Origin: Angiostrongylus vasorum
Taxonomy: Eukaryota; Nematoda; Chromadorea; Rhabditida; Metastrongylidae
Length of the DNA stretch: 64,000 nucleotides
Direction of reading: 5' to 3'
Assembly: GCA_018806985.1 (NCBI GenBank)
Contig: JADANN010000458.1
Span: forward strand, 3,894,774 to 3,958,773
Below the pieces are notes generated by a model, which saw only the letters and a list, made by a program, of their open reading frames with translations, had not been told where the DNA came from and searched no databases. Both the position numbers and the translations under genes were made by a program. The stretch's first letter is position 1, and every line of letters starts with the position of its first letter. This document shows, in pieces, positions 61,960-64,000 of the stretch.

Positions 61960-62240
61960 AGAGGGGAGGTACGGCGCAGTGGTTGGAGATGCCTTGCAAC
62001 ACACATGTGGAATCGATCCCGCGCCCATGGCCCACAAAGCCTTCCATCCCTCCGTGGTCGGCAAATTGGTACCATACTTGTCTGGAAGGATAGCAGCACT
62101 AGCTCGATACATCGATAAGCCGCCGCGAGTCATTGTAAAGGCCAGATATGCGTCCAGTCACCTCTAAACGATGCTTAGTGAAGTCGAATGCATGGCGCAT
62201 CCCTAAGGGATTGATCAACGCCGAGAGCTTTATCCTTGAT
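61960..62240 (+). repeat. SINE family A, full-length copy
   Basis: Head ggaggtacggcgcagtggttggagatg (A box), gtggaatcgatcccgcg (B-box-like), body, and tail gatcaacgccgagagctttatcc at 62213-62237. It is useful as a near-consensus reference. It lies between ubc-9 and psr-1. Confidence 0.85.
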
Positions 62241-62379
62241 TCATACTTTTGTTTTCACGTATAGGTCGCTGCTTTGAGGCGTAACTTTGGAAACCAATGC
62301 TAAGCACGTTACATATAATATTTACAGTTTTGATGTGAACTTTGTTACAAAGGGGAGCTTTCAAGAGACTTAGATCGGT

Positions 62380-62700
62380 TGTCCCTGCTAGACTGTGACG
62401 AATTTAGTGAGACAGAATGCACTGCTTGTTATTTGTTGGTATTTACATGGTCCGTCTTCACATATATTGTACGGATCTCAGCACCTCTTTTGTTAGGAGC
62501 GCGCCCTCGCATCCATCATCAACCAAGGTCTCTTTGTATTCACATGTGGATTCAGCTTCTGATTGAACATTTTTGGCTTTCCTTACGAATGTTGAAGCTG
62601 GTTGCTTCCTCCTACCAGATCCGATTTTGGGATAGGCAATCAAAGGCATTCCTAAGTCTTGCGAGTGGAGTGCTTCCTAGGGAAATCTGATGCTAACCCC
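62380..62700. repeat. Family E repeat copy
   Basis: catggtccgtcttcacatat, gtacggatctcagcacctc and cgcatccatcatcaaccaagg match 53490-53560 in order. Ends are not defined. Confidence 0.5.
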
Positions 62701-63277
62701 ACCACCACCGCCACTACCACTCCAGGAAGATACAGAACTTAGCTGCCATTGAGGGCTTTACTCGCATCGAACGACATCACCATCACCGCGCTTCTTTTGA
62801 CAACAATGGAACAGTGGTGGTTTGACATCTTCATAACATTCTTGGATGTAGTTAAGTTGCCGATAACTGGATTCTTTCCCGTATCCTTTTCCTTCTGGAA
62901 AGTGTCAGTTCGTCAGTTTTAACCAAGGTAAACCCGTAGAAGACTGTAAGCGTGGATATTAACGTTCAATGAGGTCTTAATTCGCTCATGTCGGGAGGTC
63001 GTAAAAAATAGCATTCTGACTGTAATCCATGTGCACTTGCGACTAAGTGATCAATTTGTGATTTGGAGAAGTTTGATGTTCTGTCCTCAAATGATTGAAG
63101 CTTTTGTTGAGAATTTGCACTATAAATACGCGTAGCTGGTTTTTTAGAGTATATTGTTGGTTGTTGATATTTGTATGAGGGTGTATTCTGCTCGGAATCC
63201 GGAGTTAAGTTTAGCTGCGTGGACGACAAGACCTTTCGCTCAAATGGACGTTTGGTTATGCAGATGTAAAGGATAAA

Positions 63278-63545
63278 GTTTTTGACGTTAATCAATACAT
63301 AAGGTATACGCCATGCATTCGACTTCAATAAGCATCGTTGTAGGTGATTGAATGCATATCTGGCGTTTACAGTGACTCCCGATGATCTACCGATGTATCG
63401 GACTGGTACTGCTGTCCTCACAGACAAGTCTTCTAGCAATTTTCCGATCCCGGAGGAATGGAGGGTTTGGTGGGCCAGGGGTGAGGGAATCGATACCATG
63501 TGTGTTGCAGGACGCCTCCGACCAGTACGCCATACGTGCCCTCAG
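63278..63545 (-). repeat. SINE family A copy
   Basis: A full-length but diverged copy, tail ttttgacgttaatcaatac, head near 63535 (minus strand atggcgtactggtcgg). It starts ~230 bp before psr-1. Confidence 0.75.
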
Positions 63546-63760
63546 GTGCATGTAAACAACATAATGTAGCCATGACAATAGAAGGAGCAAGCTAAACGAG
63601 AAGGGAATTAGGCGATTGAGTCCCTCAAAAGTGCGTTGTAGAACGTTTTTCACTATCATAGCTCTGTCTCAGGGTAGTATCGAAGATTGTTGCGATATGC
63701 AATAGATTTAAGGATAACATCCCTCTTCTTATTTATGACCTTTCGTGAACTTTAGGTTTT

Positions 63761-63773
63761 AGTTTTTTTTCAG
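63761..63773 (+). promoter_or_regulatory. Likely spliced-leader acceptor of psr-1
   Basis: agttttttttcag ends at 63773, directly against the ATG. A cis-splice acceptor with no coding upstream would leave no 5' UTR, so a trans-splice site is the likely reading. Confidence 0.65.
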
Positions 63774-64000
63774 ATGGCAGTATCCTATAGTCATCGCAGG
63801 TCATTACGTCGCATAGAGGAAGCTAAGAGAAAGGCTCGTCCAGAACTCAACCATTTTGGCTGGGACACACTTTGTCTTGCGGAGAAGTTCACACTTTCAG
63901 AATGTCGTGAGAATATTGTGAGAGTGGATGGTTCAAAGCTTTCTCTCAACGAATTTCGCGAGCGGTTTGAACGTCCTCGCATACCATGCATAATTACTCA
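63774..64000 (+). CDS. psr-1: JMJD6 / phosphatidylserine receptor homologue, N-terminal part
   Basis: An open frame of 75 codons running off the window. RRIEEAKRKARPEL and, later, ENIVRVDGSKLSLNEFRERFERPRIPCII match the N-terminal region of JMJD6, a JmjC-domain 2-oxoglutarate and iron-dependent lysyl hydroxylase (once called the phosphatidylserine receptor, psr-1 in C. elegans). The catalytic JmjC domain lies beyond the edge. The start is the ATG placed directly after the polypyrimidine-AG acceptor. The gene lies 2.2 kb after ubc-9 on the same strand, with two repeats between. Confidence 0.92.
   Translation, partial: MAVSYSHRRSLRRIEEAKRKARPELNHFGWDTLCLAEKFTLSECRENIVRVDGSKLSLNEFRERFERPRIPCIIT

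Overview
The window is nuclear DNA of a nematode, most likely a hookworm or another strongylid. This rests on gene content (UBC9 and the ST7 and MON2 proteins read as nematode-like), small exons with long repeat-filled introns, splice acceptors placed directly before start codons as in trans-spliced genes, and two partial copies of the nematode SL1 spliced-leader sequence. There are no bacterial-style operons, CRISPR arrays or phage genes.

Five protein-coding genes could be built exon by exon. On the minus strand, from right to left: an ST7 family gene (48928-43372, 9 exons, 549 residues), a MON2 gene (42933-16556, 32 exons, 1635 residues, frame closed throughout) and an ASNSD1-like asparagine-synthetase-domain gene (six exons between 15945 and 3111, both ends missing). 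They lie head to tail on one strand with about 440 and 610 bp between coding ends, which would suit a nematode operon. On the plus strand, after an 8 kb repeat-rich divergent spacer, come ubc-9 (57027-61544, 4 exons, 166 residues, SUMO E2) and the first 75 codons of a JMJD6/psr-1 gene (63774 to the window edge).

The rest, including most intron sequence, is made of repeats: decayed RTE-type retrotransposon pieces, a decayed Penelope-like element with a GIY-YIG endonuclease reading frame, one dead mariner with TA target duplication, at least two tRNA-related short interspersed families, a separate ~390 bp family of which all eight copies point the same way, several foldback (inverted-repeat) elements, and (TA)n arrays.

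The most unusual structure is at 13295-13909 inside an ASNSD1 intron: two beta-thymosin retrocopies in head-to-head inversion, each still carrying an SL1-like leader just before its start codon, inserted as one unit into an older repeat and flanked by a 7-bp duplication. Two foldback elements whose arms carry hammerhead-like cores shared with Penelope-element ends, and a ~1 kb foldback in a mon-2 intron, are the other main points.

The exon models were made by eye from translated similarity and splice-phase bookkeeping, so individual boundaries could be off, but phases agree across every junction listed for st7, mon-2 and ubc-9.
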